Positions 1 through 9,723 of a stretch of 64,000 bases of DNA are shown one piece after another. Both the position numbers and the translations under genes were made by a program. Position 1 is the first letter of the stretch, and every line of letters starts with the position of its first letter. This DNA comes from Limnohabitans sp. Rim8 (lineage in GTDB: Bacteria; Pseudomonadota; Gammaproteobacteria; Burkholderiales; Burkholderiaceae_C). The DNA lies in assembly GCF_945869175.1 (NCBI RefSeq), contig NZ_CAMBNZ010000005.1, forward strand, positions 1-64,000. Reading direction: 5' to 3'. The notes below the pieces were generated by a model. That model ran no database searches, was not told where the DNA came from, and saw nothing but the letters and a program-made list of their open reading frames with translations.

Positions 1-276
1 CGAATGGGTGGCGCCGGGCCGGGTCACGTATTGGGTGATGCCAGGAGAAGCTGGGCGCATTTGCAGTTGCTGGCGTGCGATTTGCTCAACGCGCAAAGGC
101 GTGGCCTGGGCGCGTCGCTCGACCTGCAGGCGGTCGTGGTCCACTTCCAGGCGTTTGGCTTCTTTGTTGGCCGATTCGAGCGCCATGAACAAACGGCGGG
201 TTTCATACTGGCTGTGCACCAGCACCAGCGCACTGGCCAACACGGCCAACAACAAGAAAATACTCAAACGGGTCAT
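1..276 (-). CDS. ftsL: Cell division protein FtsL (partial, runs off the window start)
   Basis: Minus-strand reading from ATG at 276 gives [30 protein letters not shown]..., a short TM + coiled-coil protein; directly downstream of rsmH with ATGA overlap. Confidence 0.8.
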   Translation of the reverse strand, partial: MTRLSIFLLLAVLASALVLVHSQYETRRLFMALESANKEAKRLEVDHDRLQVERRAQATPLRVEQIARQQLQMRPASPGITQYVTRPGATHS

Positions 277-1202
277 GCCGGCACCTCGGTGCGCTCGGCC
301 ATGCGCATGATCGCGCTGCGCGAGCGGGGGTTGCCGCGCACCTCGGTCTCGCTGGGGCGAATGCGGCCATGCGTCTTCAAGCGCATCTTGACCGGCTCGG
401 CAAACGGCACACGCCGGTCGACCACCTCTTTGGAGTGCTTGGCCATGAACTGTTTGACGATGCGGTCTTCTAGCGAATGGAAACTGATCACCACCAAACG
501 ACCACCCGGTGCCAACACATGCAGACTGGCTTCTAACGCTTGTTCGAGCTCCGCAAGCTCTGCGTTGATGAAAATCCGAAAAGCCTGAAATGTCCGCGTT
601 GCAGGGTTCTGGCCCGGCTCGCGAGTTTTGACCGTGTCAGCCACGAGCTGGGCCAAATCGGTGGTGGTTGAAATTGGGCCCCGCTCTTGTCGGCGAGCCA
701 CAAGCGCCTTTGCAATCTGAAAAGCAAACCGTTCTTCGCCATAGTCACGTATCACCTCCGTGATTTGATCCACCTCTGCTGTGGTCAACCAATCGGCCAC
801 ACTTTGTCCGCGCGTGGTGTCCATGCGCATGTCCAGTGGGCCGTCAAAACGAAAAGAAAAACCCCTCTCGGGGCTGTCAATTTGGGGGGAGCTGATGCCC
901 AGGTCCATCAAGACGCCATCGACACTGCCGGGCGGCAGTTCACCCAGGTTAGAAAAGCCTTCATGACGGATCAGAAACCGGCTGTCTGCAATGCATTCAG
1001 CTTCGGCTATAGCTTCCAAGTCTTTGTCAAAAGCCTGCAAACGGCCTTGAGGTGACAAACGCGACAAAATCAAGCGGGAATGTCCGCCTCGACCGAATGT
1101 GGCATCCACATAGCGGCCGTCGGCACCGGCCGAAGCCTGCAGCAATTCGTCAACGGCCTCATTCAAAAGGACCGTGATGTGGGTCAGTTCAGAGGTGCTC
1201 AT
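273..1202 (-). CDS. rsmH: 16S rRNA (cytosine1402-N4)-methyltransferase RsmH
   Basis: [21 protein letters not shown]...[12 protein letters not shown]; start trimmed from the ORF track to MSTSEL. Confidence 0.96.
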   Translation of the reverse strand: MSTSELTHITVLLNEAVDELLQASAGADGRYVDATFGRGGHSRLILSRLSPQGRLQAFDKDLEAIAEAECIADSRFLIRHEGFSNLGELPPGSVDGVLMDLGISSPQIDSPERGFSFRFDGPLDMRMDTTRGQSVADWLTTAEVDQITEVIRDYGEERFAFQIAKALVARRQERGPISTTTDLAQLVADTVKTREPGQNPATRTFQAFRIFINAELAELEQALEASLHVLAPGGRLVVISFHSLEDRIVKQFMAKHSKEVVDRRVPFAEPVKMRLKTHGRIRPSETEVRGNPRSRSAIMRMAERTEVPA

Positions 1203-1207
1203 GGCAT

Positions 1208-1636
1208 TCAGAACGAGAAGTCCTTGAACACATCGGGCATGTCGCCCTGCATGGCCTGCGCTTCTTGCGCGTCGTAGGTGGTTTTGTCCCACAACTCAAA
1301 GTGGTTGCCCATGCCCAAAAGCATGGTGTCTTTGGAAATGCCTGCGGCTTGGCGCAGCTCTGGGGAGATCAAAACGCGCCCGGTGCCATCCATCTCAACG
1401 TCCATGGCGTTGCCCAAAAAGATACGCTTCCACCACTGGGCCGACATGGGCAATGCGGCGATGCGTTCGCGGAACTTTTCCCACTCGGGGCGGGGGAACA
1501 CCATGAGGCAGCCGTGCGGGTGCTTGGTGATGGTCAGCTGGCCTTGGGCTGTCGCGCTCAGGACGTCACGGTGCCGGGTCGGTACAGACAACCGCCCTTT
1601 GGCATCCAGACTCAGCGATGAAGCGCCTTGAAACAC
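1208..1636 (-). CDS. mraZ: Transcriptional regulator MraZ
   Basis: (GTG)[23 protein letters not shown]...; AbrB/MraZ fold motif, upstream of rsmH. Confidence 0.95.
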   Translation of the reverse strand: MFQGASSLSLDAKGRLSVPTRHRDVLSATAQGQLTITKHPHGCLMVFPRPEWEKFRERIAALPMSAQWWKRIFLGNAMDVEMDGTGRVLISPELRQAAGISKDTMLLGMGNHFELWDKTTYDAQEAQAMQGDMPDVFKDFSF

Positions 1637-1672
1637 AGCGAAGACCTTTTTCAGTTGAAATGCACCAGCGGA

Positions 1673-1708
1673 GACACTTTCCCCCACTTATTTGCACTTT
1701 TTTGCACT
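1673..1708 (-). promoter_or_regulatory. Putative MraZ operator (four AGTG units at 10-bp period)
   Basis: Minus strand CAGTGCAAAAAAGTGCAAATAAGTGGGGGAAAGTGTC; CAC on the + strand at 1675, 1685, 1695 and 1705. Confidence 0.7.
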
Positions 1709-1930
1709 GTATCAGGAATTCAGTGCAACTCAACTGGTTTAGATCATTTTTTTCAATGAAATCAATGGCTTAGCGCTGAAATTGAACCCAACCACGCGGA
1801 GAATTTCTTTGTAAATTAGGCACTTACAAGAGGCATTGAAAGTAAGCTGTGAAGGAAATTTAAATATGAAAATGAAGCCATGCCGTGACGGTCAGAAGCG
1901 TTTTTTCCAAGCTGTGCAGGCTTGGGCCGT

Positions 1931-1957
1931 AAAAAAACCCCTGAAAAGGGGTTTTTT
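1931..1957 (-). terminator. Rho-independent terminator (A/T tracts on both sides) downstream of the dksA-like gene
   Basis: aaaaaaaCCCCtgaaaaGGGGtttttt. Confidence 0.8.
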
Positions 1958-1981
1958 CGGCAACCGCGGGAGATACCGCGC

Positions 1982-3043
1982 TCAATCACCAAACATTTTT
2001 TGCTTCAACTCACGGCGCTGCTGCGCCTCAAGGGACAAAGTCGCGGTGGGCCGGGCCAACAAACGCCCCACGCCAATGGGTTCGCCAGTCTCGTCACAAT
2101 AGCCATATTCGCCGCCATCGATCAAGGCAATGGATTGCTCGATCTTCTTGAGCAGCTTGCGCTCACGGTCACGGGTGCGCAGCTCCAATGCATGCTCTTC
2201 TTCGATCGTGGCACGGTCTGCCGGATCCGGCACCACCACGGTGTCTTCACGCAAATGCTCGGTGGTGGCGCCTGCGCTGTTCAAGATCTCTTGCTTCAAA
2301 ATCGACAACTTGCGTCGAAAGTAAGCCAACTGCACGTTGTTCATGTAAGCATCGTCCGACATGGCCAAGATTTCGGCATCGATCAGCGCCTCAACAGGCT
2401 TGGTTTTCCAGTTGTTGGCCAGCTTGGGGTCTTTCTTGACCGGTGCAAACGGCGCAGACACGACGGCCACCGGCGTCGTGGGCATGAAACTGGATTTTGC
2501 AGCCGTAGAGGCCACTGCGGGAGGCAAAGAAGGCACCGTGATTTGGGCCAAGCGTGCAGAAGGACGTGTGGCACGCACCAATTGTTCAGGCGCTGCGGGT
2601 GCGGCCACGGTTGCCACCATTTCGGCCACTGGGGCGACCGGGGTGGTCGGTGTCGCCACTTTTTTAACTGTCATAGGTTTCACTTCAGGTACAGGAGTCG
2701 CCTTTTTAGTGGACGACACAGGCGCCACCTTGGCCTTGGAGGCTGGAGTTGGCTTGGGGGCTGTCACCACCGCTTTTCGAGCGACAGGGGCGACAGCTTT
2801 GCTTTTGACGGGCATGGATTTGGAAGCAGCCACCACCTTTTTGGGGCTCTTGCTTGTATTGCCTGCAGGTGGCACAGGTTTGTTTTTCACCACCGGCTTC
2901 GGGGCAGATGGGGCCACCTTCTTGGCCTTGCTCAAAGATTGAACTGGGGTTGCCGATTTGGCGGGCACAGGTTTCTTGGCGGGCACCGCTTTGGCCGAGG
3001 TGGTTTTCACAGGGGCCGCCACTTTTTTCTTCGGGGTCGTCAC
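1982..3043 (-). CDS. dksA: DksA/TraR family RNA polymerase-binding protein with long Lys/Ala/Pro-rich N-terminal extension
   Basis: C-terminal DPADRATIEEEHALELRTRDRERKLLKKIEQ...EYGYCDETGEPIGVGRLLARPTATLSLEAQQRRELKQKMFGD; GTG start (VTTPKKK) with AGGAG 8 nt upstream. Confidence 0.88.
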   Translation of the reverse strand: MTTPKKKVAAPVKTTSAKAVPAKKPVPAKSATPVQSLSKAKKVAPSAPKPVVKNKPVPPAGNTSKSPKKVVAASKSMPVKSKAVAPVARKAVVTAPKPTPASKAKVAPVSSTKKATPVPEVKPMTVKKVATPTTPVAPVAEMVATVAAPAAPEQLVRATRPSARLAQITVPSLPPAVASTAAKSSFMPTTPVAVVSAPFAPVKKDPKLANNWKTKPVEALIDAEILAMSDDAYMNNVQLAYFRRKLSILKQEILNSAGATTEHLREDTVVVPDPADRATIEEEHALELRTRDRERKLLKKIEQSIALIDGGEYGYCDETGEPIGVGRLLARPTATLSLEAQQRRELKQKMFGD

Positions 3044-3164
3044 GTCTTGTCTCCTAGCCGTGTGAAAAGGCAGGCCCACACCTTTTGCTACCAAGTAGCA
3101 AGCGATTGAAAAACCTGTTGATTTGGATTTCAAACCCCTGGTACAAATTGGTTGGGGTTGAACC

Positions 3165-3185
3165 GCCTCCCCGAAAGGGGGAGGC
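3165..3185 (-). other. Strong GC hairpin without U-tract in the dksA-COG0523 intergenic region
   Basis: GCCTCCCC-gaaa-GGGGGAGGC. Confidence 0.4.
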
Positions 3186-3315
3186 TTCAGGCGGGCGATT
3201 GTAACGACAAGAACGGTTAAAAATGCCCAGACCCAGATTAAATGACGGGTTCACCGTGCATTAAAGCACCCGAATGACAGCGGGCGTCGTGGACAGAAAC
3301 GGGTCCAAGAGCCGG

Positions 3316-4419
3316 TCAAACCAAGCACTGCTCCAGGCCTTGTAACAAGATGTCCTTGGGCAGATCAATGCCAATGAACACCATCTTGCTCGTTTTGGTT
3401 TCGCCATCGGCCCACATGGGGCCCAAATCGCTGCCCATGAGTTGGTGCACGCCTTGGAAAATCACCTTGCGCTCGGTACCGCGCATGTTCAACACCCCTT
3501 TGTAGCGCAGCATACGCGGGCCATAGATGTTGACAATGGCACCCAAAAAATCTTCCAGCTTGGCGGGGTCAAAGGCTTTGTCAGAGCGGAAAACAAAGCT
3601 TTTCACATCGTCATCGTGGTGATGGTGGTGACCCTGACCGTGGGCATGGTCGTTCTGGTGTGAGGGGTGGTCGCAGTGCTCACCGTGCTCATGGTCATGC
3701 GCGTGGTCATGTTGGTGTGAGGGGTGATCGCAATGCTCACCATGCGCATGGTCGTGGTCGTCTTCTTTCAGGAAGTCGGGATCGATGTCCAATTTCGCGT
3801 TCAAATTGAAGCCCTTGAGATCGAACACTTCAGACAAGGCCACGTCGCCAAAATGCACCACTTTTTGAGGGGCGCGCGGGTTCATGTGTTTCAGGCGGTG
3901 CTGCAAGGCATCCAACTCCTGAGGCGAGACCAGATCGGCCTTGCTGATGAAAATCTGATCGGCAAAACCCACCTGGCGACGCGCCTCTTGGCGGTCGTTG
4001 AGTTGTTGGGCGGCATGTTTGGCGTCCACCAGGGTCAAGATGGAGTCGAGCAAATAGGTCTCGGCGATCTCGTCGTCCATAAAAAAAGTCTGCGCCACGG
4101 GGCCAGGGTCGGCCAAGCCGGTGGTCTCGATCACGATGCGGTCAAAACTGAGCAAGCCTTTGCGCCGTTTGGCGGCCAGAAGCTGCAAAGTCACGCGCAA
4201 GTCTTCGCGGATGGTGCAACAGATGCAACCATTGCTCATTTGGATGATCTGCTCATCGGTTTCCGACACCAGGATATCGTTGTCGATGTTTTCCTCGCCG
4301 AACTCATTTTCAATCACGGCGATCTTCTGGCCATGGGCCTCGGTCAGCACGCGTTTGAGCAGGGTGGTTTTGCCCGAACCCAAAAAGCCGGTCAGGATGG
4401 TGGTGGGGATCAAGGACAT
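3316..4419 (-). CDS. COG0523/CobW-family GTPase, candidate zinc metallochaperone with His-rich insert
   Basis: MSLIPTTILTGFLGSGKTTLLKR (P-loop), CxCC motif NGCICCTIREDL, HGEHCDHPSHQHDHAHDHEHGEHCDHPSHQNDHAHGQGHHHHHDDD. Confidence 0.92.
   Translation of the reverse strand: MSLIPTTILTGFLGSGKTTLLKRVLTEAHGQKIAVIENEFGEENIDNDILVSETDEQIIQMSNGCICCTIREDLRVTLQLLAAKRRKGLLSFDRIVIETTGLADPGPVAQTFFMDDEIAETYLLDSILTLVDAKHAAQQLNDRQEARRQVGFADQIFISKADLVSPQELDALQHRLKHMNPRAPQKVVHFGDVALSEVFDLKGFNLNAKLDIDPDFLKEDDHDHAHGEHCDHPSHQHDHAHDHEHGEHCDHPSHQNDHAHGQGHHHHHDDDVKSFVFRSDKAFDPAKLEDFLGAIVNIYGPRMLRYKGVLNMRGTERKVIFQGVHQLMGSDLGPMWADGETKTSKMVFIGIDLPKDILLQGLEQCLV
3656..3769 (-). repeat. Two tandem ~57-bp repeats encoding a His-rich segment (HGEHCDHPSHQ[HN]DHAH)
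   Basis: tggtgtgaggggtgRtcgcaRtgctcaccRtgc repeated at 3656 and 3713. Confidence 0.75.
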
Positions 4420-4538
4420 GGCACGGTTCCGTTGCGGGTCAAAAAAGCACAAGGTGGGGAGTGTAGCGATGAATGCCAAGCCCGCGTATGCCTGTCCCGC
4501 ATGGCCTCACGCCACACAAGCCCAGCATCGCTGGGGCT

Positions 4539-5528
4539 TTATTTTCGTTTGGCGCGGGGATGCGCCGCGTCGTAGGTCTTGGCCAGGTGCTGAAAATCCA
4601 GCCGCGTATAGACCTGGGTGGTGCCGATGTTGGCATGGCCCAACAACTCTTGAACGGCCCGCAGATCGCCGCTGGACTGCAGCACATGGCTGGCAAACGA
4701 GTGGCGCAACATATGGGGGTGAACCGGCGTGGCCAGGCCCGCCAACAGACTGCGGCGCTTGAGGCGCTGGGCCACACCGCGGGGTGTCAGGCGCGTGCCG
4801 TGCTGCCCTGGAAACAGTGCCAAAGCCAAAGGGGAGGCGCCCCTTGCAGGCGCTGTCAGCATGCCGGGCAACTGAGGACGCACGGCCAGCCAATGCGTCA
4901 GCGCTTCCATGGCGCAACGGCCCAGGGGCACGGTTCGGCGCTTGCTGCCTTTGCCTTGCACATGCACTTCAGCATTGGGCAAGTCGATCCAGCCGCGGCC
5001 GGCACGCGCCGCATCGGTGCTCGCCACCACGTCCAGCCCGGTCAACTCGGCGATGCGCAAGCCGCAGCCATACAGCAACTCCACCATGGCCGCGTCACGG
5101 GCCTCCAGCCAAGGGTCGTCTTTGTCTTCTGCATGCTCGGCCAGTTGCACCGCTTCGTCCACGCCCAGTGCTTTGGGCAAGGGCTTGGCCACACGCGGTG
5201 CCCGCACATCGACCACCGGGTTTTGGGCGATCAGGCCCTCGCGCCCCAGCCAGGTGTAAAACCCGCGCCAGCCGGACAATATGAGGGCGATGCCGCGCCC
5301 ACTGCGTCCAGCGCTATGCATCTGCGCCACCCAACGGCGAACATGGCCGCTTTGCACCTGCAGCAAAGGCACTTTCGAGGCGGCCGACATCTGGGCCAAG
5401 CGGGTCAAATCCAACGCGTACAGCGTGCAGGTGCGTTCGGCCAAGCGTTTTTCAAAGCGCACATGGTCCAGATAACGCATGACGAGCGGATCGGGGGCCG
5501 CCGCGTCCGACATGGCAGCATCCGACAC
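4539..5528 (-). CDS. xerC: Tyrosine recombinase XerC
   Basis: Integrase C-terminus HMLRHSFASHVLQSSGDLRAVQELLGHANIGTTQVYTRLDFQHLAKTYDAAHPRAKRK. Confidence 0.94.
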   Translation of the reverse strand: MSDAAMSDAAAPDPLVMRYLDHVRFEKRLAERTCTLYALDLTRLAQMSAASKVPLLQVQSGHVRRWVAQMHSAGRSGRGIALILSGWRGFYTWLGREGLIAQNPVVDVRAPRVAKPLPKALGVDEAVQLAEHAEDKDDPWLEARDAAMVELLYGCGLRIAELTGLDVVASTDAARAGRGWIDLPNAEVHVQGKGSKRRTVPLGRCAMEALTHWLAVRPQLPGMLTAPARGASPLALALFPGQHGTRLTPRGVAQRLKRRSLLAGLATPVHPHMLRHSFASHVLQSSGDLRAVQELLGHANIGTTQVYTRLDFQHLAKTYDAAHPRAKRK

Positions 5529-5531
5529 AGT

Positions 5532-6221
5532 TCAGGCCTGCGGCTTTTGCAACACCGACAAGGCTGCGCCCGCCAGCTCGGCCAGGCGCTCCAGCAAGTC
5601 GGTACCCATCTGGCTGTTGAAGCGCTGCGCATCGGGTGAGGCCAACACCAACAGGCCAAAAGCAGCTTGACCCGGAGCCGGCCGCAATGCCAAAAGTGCC
5701 AAAGATGCGGCTTGGTTGGGTTCTGACAACCACTGCACGGCTTCGTAACCCGAATTGATCCCCACATAGGGCCGGTCCAGCGAAGTGGCCAGGACTTGCA
5801 CCGCCTCGGTCACACCCTGTGCGTAGGCTGCTTGGGCGTATTCCCCCTGCAGTGACCACAAACGCAAAGCCACCTGCGGCACCTGGAACAAATCCCGGAT
5901 GTTGTCGACCGCCGAATCCGCCAAATGGTCGTGCGGCGTGACCAGCAGTTCGCAGGACCAACGGTGAACTTTGTCGGTCAACACCATGTTTTCGCTGCCG
6001 TGGCGCATCATGTCCATGATGCGGTGCTCCAGACCCTTGATCTTGTCGCGCAGCATTTGTGCCTGACGCTCTTGCAATCCGACCGTGCGGTGGCTTTGAG
6101 GGTGGGTCAGTTGCACCGTCGCCAACAGCGAGGCGTGGCGCTCGAAAAAGTCAGGTGTGTTCACCAAGTAGTCGGCGATGTCGTCTTCGGTGATCGGGCT
6201 CATGGGGTCAGGGGTCTTCAT
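5532..6221 (-). CDS. DUF484 family protein
   Basis: MKTPDPMSPITEDDIADYLVNTPDFFERHASLLATVQLTHPQ...; DUF484 between xerC and dapF. Confidence 0.9.
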   Translation of the reverse strand: MKTPDPMSPITEDDIADYLVNTPDFFERHASLLATVQLTHPQSHRTVGLQERQAQMLRDKIKGLEHRIMDMMRHGSENMVLTDKVHRWSCELLVTPHDHLADSAVDNIRDLFQVPQVALRLWSLQGEYAQAAYAQGVTEAVQVLATSLDRPYVGINSGYEAVQWLSEPNQAASLALLALRPAPGQAAFGLLVLASPDAQRFNSQMGTDLLERLAELAGAALSVLQKPQA

Positions 6222-6239
6222 GCGGAGGGCTCCAGAAAT

Positions 6240-7109
6240 TCAAAGGTGGTCGGGCACATCGATGCTGCCCTCAAAAACAGAAGTGGCCGGGCCGGTCATC
6301 CACACCGGACTGTCGGGCTGCCCAGCCCACTCAATGGTCAACACGCCGCCGCGGGTCTGCACGTCCACAAGGGCGTCCAACCATCCCTGGCGTATGCCTG
6401 CAACCACGGCGGCACATGCGCCCGTGCCGCAAGCCAAGGTTTCGCCAGTGCCACGCTCGAACACGCGAAGCTTGATCTGGTGACGCGAAACGATCTGCAT
6501 GAAGCCCGCATTCACCCGCTTGGGGAAAGCCGGGTGGTTTTCAATCAGAGGGCCTTGGGCCAACACCGGAAAGCTGTCCACACTGTCCACGCGCTGCACG
6601 GCATGCGGATTGCCCATGGACACGACCCCGACCCGGGCAATACCCAGTTCGCCCAACACCAAATCAAAGACAGGCCAGCCGTTCACCTGGTCGCTGATGA
6701 GGCCCATGGGATTGAAAGGCACCAGCGCCCAATCGAACACAGGTGCGCCCATGTTCACCGTCACCCGACCATCGGGATTCATGCGCAGCTCGATCTCGCC
6801 TCTTTGCACCTTCACACGCACCGTGGTTTTGTCGGTCAAGCCTTTGTCGTTCACATAACGCACGAAGCACCGGGCCCCGTTGCCACAGTGCTCCACCTCG
6901 CCACCGTCGGCGTTGTGGATCACGTATTCAAAATCCAGGCCAGGGGCGGGCGATGGGCGAACGCTGAGGATCTGATCGGCCCCTACGCCAAAGTGTCGGT
7001 CGGCCAAAAAACGGTACTGCGCCGTGCTCAGGCCCAGACGACCTTGCGTCTCGTCGAGCACGACAAAGTCGTTGCCGGCCCCTTGCATTTTGGTAAAGCG
7101 GATGTGCAT
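6240..7109 (-). CDS. dapF: Diaminopimelate epimerase
   Basis: [20 protein letters not shown]...[17 protein letters not shown]...[12 protein letters not shown]: both catalytic Cys motifs. Confidence 0.97.
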   Translation of the reverse strand: MHIRFTKMQGAGNDFVVLDETQGRLGLSTAQYRFLADRHFGVGADQILSVRPSPAPGLDFEYVIHNADGGEVEHCGNGARCFVRYVNDKGLTDKTTVRVKVQRGEIELRMNPDGRVTVNMGAPVFDWALVPFNPMGLISDQVNGWPVFDLVLGELGIARVGVVSMGNPHAVQRVDSVDSFPVLAQGPLIENHPAFPKRVNAGFMQIVSRHQIKLRVFERGTGETLACGTGACAAVVAGIRQGWLDALVDVQTRGGVLTIEWAGQPDSPVWMTGPATSVFEGSIDVPDHL

Positions 7110-7185
7110 GGTATAGATTATCGCCTTTGGCCTACCACATCTCAGCCGACAGGTCACACCGACACAAGTCAACAGATAATGGGAT

Positions 7186-8832
7186 ATGGCACGCACATCC
7201 CAACTCCTTTACCCCCAACGCGAACCTGCTTTGCTGCGCCCTGCCGCCACCGTGCTGCTGCTGCGCGACTGCCCGCAGGGCATTGAAGTGTTGATGACCC
7301 GCCGCTCGATGATGGCCAGCTTTGCACCCGGGGCCTATGTGTTCCCGGGTGGCGGCATCGACGCCGCCGACGCCAACAGCCACGGCATGGCCAAACGCCG
7401 CCCCACGCAAAGTGACTTGCACCTGACACAGGCTGTTGCGGCCATCCGCGAAAGTTTCGAGGAACTGGGCATTTTGTTCGCCCACCATGCCGATGGCCGA
7501 TGGGCTGACCCCAGCGACATCGCCGCCATCGACCGTCAAGGCCCATTTGCCGCGCAATGCCTGAACCGAGGCCTGACGCTGGCGGCCGACCAAGTGTTTG
7601 TGCTGGCCCACTGGATCACCGACCGCGACCTGCCGCGCCGATTTGACGTGCCCTTTTTGGTGGCCCGCATGCCCGAGGGCCAAACCCCAGTGGCGGACGA
7701 ATCCGAACAATTCGAGCCGGTTTGGGTGCGGCCGCAAGAGGCATTGGACCGCCATGCGCTGGGGCAGTTTTTCATCATTTTCCCGACCATCCGCACGCTG
7801 GATCGACTCCAAGCCTTTGCCACGGTGGACGCGGTGCTGAAAGCCTGCGCTGAAAACGACGAACCGCTGTGGACCAGTTGCCCCCGGGCAGGCTGGCTGG
7901 CGGGCCAGGAAGCGCGTTACATGGAGCACGAAGCGCCGTTTGGCGAACTGGCTCTGGTCACGCCTGACGGCCAAATCCACCACCACCTGGACTGGCAAAC
8001 CGAGCAAGCTGTTTCTTTGCTGAAAAACGTGCAACGCCTCACGGCCCCCAATCCCGGCGTGATGACCGGCCCTGGCACCAACAGCTATTTGGTGGGCGAC
8101 CCGAACACCGGCTTCGTGGTGATTGACCCGGGCCCAGCCGACGAGGCGCACCTGCAACGCCTGTGGCGTGCAACAGGCGGGCAAATCAAGGCCATTTTGT
8201 GCACCCATTCGCACCCGGACCACTCGCCTGGCGCAGCCCCGCTGCAAGCGTTGTGCACGCTCCAACCGCCGATTTTGGGCCTGGCCTCCAAAACCACCGC
8301 TCGCGCCAACAGCCGCTTCACACCCGATCGCGAATTGGCCGATGGTGAAAAATGGGTCTTGAACGGCACGGGGGTCGAGGGCGACATCACACACACCCTG
8401 CGGGTGCTGCACACGCCCGGCCATGCGGCCAACCACCTTTGCCTGGTGCTGGAGGAAGATGGCCTACTGTTTTCGGGCGACCATGTGCTCAATGGCAGCA
8501 CCACCGTGATCGACCCGCCTGACGGCCACATGGGCGACTACCTCGACTCGCTGGACAAACTGGCGGCAGCTTGCAAAGCCGGAAACATCGAATTCATCTT
8601 GCCCGCGCACGGCCATGTGCTGGGCTTTGCCCACCAGGCCATCACGCAGCTGCGGGCGCATCGCCTCAGGCGAGAGGCCAAAATTGCCGCGGCCATGCAG
8701 GCCCTGCCCCAGGGCAGCTTGCAAGAATGGGTGGAAAAAGCCTACGACGACGTACCGTCCCGCCTGTGGCCCGTCGCCGCACGGTCTTTGCAAGCGCACG
8801 TGGACCACATCCGGGAACAAGCCCTGCCTTGA
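7186..8832 (+). CDS. NUDIX hydrolase - metallo-beta-lactamase-fold hydrolase fusion
   Basis: N-terminal [10 protein letters not shown]...[13 protein letters not shown] (Nudix box with insertion); C-terminal [14 protein letters not shown] (MBL HxHxDH). Confidence 0.93.
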   Translation: MARTSQLLYPQREPALLRPAATVLLLRDCPQGIEVLMTRRSMMASFAPGAYVFPGGGIDAADANSHGMAKRRPTQSDLHLTQAVAAIRESFEELGILFAHHADGRWADPSDIAAIDRQGPFAAQCLNRGLTLAADQVFVLAHWITDRDLPRRFDVPFLVARMPEGQTPVADESEQFEPVWVRPQEALDRHALGQFFIIFPTIRTLDRLQAFATVDAVLKACAENDEPLWTSCPRAGWLAGQEARYMEHEAPFGELALVTPDGQIHHHLDWQTEQAVSLLKNVQRLTAPNPGVMTGPGTNSYLVGDPNTGFVVIDPGPADEAHLQRLWRATGGQIKAILCTHSHPDHSPGAAPLQALCTLQPPILGLASKTTARANSRFTPDRELADGEKWVLNGTGVEGDITHTLRVLHTPGHAANHLCLVLEEDGLLFSGDHVLNGSTTVIDPPDGHMGDYLDSLDKLAAACKAGNIEFILPAHGHVLGFAHQAITQLRAHRLRREAKIAAAMQALPQGSLQEWVEKAYDDVPSRLWPVAARSLQAHVDHIREQALP

Positions 8833-8860
8833 CCCTCACTGATCATGATTGAAAGCATTG

Positions 8861-9556
8861 ATGATTTCCTCTGAAGAAGGCATTCGGCTGGCCAAGCGTG
8901 TGGCAGCCGACCACAACTGCTCGCGCCGCGAAGCCGAAGCCCTGATCGTGGCCGGTGGCGTGCAGGTCACAGGCAAAATCGTCACCGATCCGGCCCGGCG
9001 CGTGCAGGATGAACAAGCCGTGACGGTCAACCGTTTGGTCTCGATGGCCGCACTCGCCCCCATGACCTTGGTGCTGTTCAAGCCTGCGGAACGGGTGGCC
9101 AACTTGGCCTGGCTGCAAGACACCGTGGGCCTCAAAGCCCCACAACCTGGTATTTGGGGACATGAGCGCTTGGCCAAAATGCACATGCCCTTGCCGCTGG
9201 CCAAGCCGGCCAGTGGGCTGTGCATTTTCACGGACGATGTGGCCGTGCTGCGCCACTTGGAAGACCGCCGCACCCCGATGGAGCAAGAATGGATGGCTAC
9301 AGTGGGTGGTGAAGTGTCCGAGGGACTTATCAAGGCCCTGAACGGCCCCGGGATCCGCGCCAGCATCAACCGCCAAACCGACGCCGTGACGGTATTGCGC
9401 ATCGCCGGCAAAGACATCGATGGCCTGGATTTAGGCCGCTGGCTGGACGAACAGTGCCCCCTGCAAGATCTGCGGCGTCAACGCGTGGGGCGCCTGAACC
9501 TGGCCCCGTTAGAGCCCCAGCAATGGCGGCAGTTGGAAAGTCACGAACGTTTTTAG
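8861..9556 (+). CDS. S4-domain pseudouridine synthase-like protein (RsuA/RluF family) apparently lacking the catalytic Asp
   Basis: S4 domain GIRLAKRVAADHNCSRREAEALIVAGGVQVTGKIVTDPARRVQ; catalytic-motif position reads PLAKPASGLCIFTDD instead of GRLDxxSxGLxxLTND. Confidence 0.8.
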   Translation: MISSEEGIRLAKRVAADHNCSRREAEALIVAGGVQVTGKIVTDPARRVQDEQAVTVNRLVSMAALAPMTLVLFKPAERVANLAWLQDTVGLKAPQPGIWGHERLAKMHMPLPLAKPASGLCIFTDDVAVLRHLEDRRTPMEQEWMATVGGEVSEGLIKALNGPGIRASINRQTDAVTVLRIAGKDIDGLDLGRWLDEQCPLQDLRRQRVGRLNLAPLEPQQWRQLESHERF

Positions 9557-9723
9557 TTGATTTCCGACAAAAATACACAGGATTTACCCTTGAAATCAAA
9601 CGGGCAATCGCCATCTGTGTCAAGAGTCTGAGAAAATTACCAATCAGTCACATTTGCGATTCGCGCATCCTGTGACCGGGGTAATGCCCTGTAAGGCTTG
9701 TCCATCGAAACAAGGAGCACACC

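Noticed and set aside
1922-3109. + strand 395-aa ORF (His/Arg/Gly-rich)
   Set aside because: Antisense shadow of the low-complexity dksA-like gene; no start signal, no recognisable domain
4510-4545. Hairpin AGCCCAGC-atc-GCTGGGGCT followed by TTATTTT
   Set aside because: T-tract is on the + side, with no + strand gene upstream; overlaps the end of minus-strand xerC, so not assigned as its terminator
7132-8436. - strand 434-aa ORF
   Set aside because: Antisense to the NUDIX-MBL gene; GC-rich codon bias generates long open antisense frames
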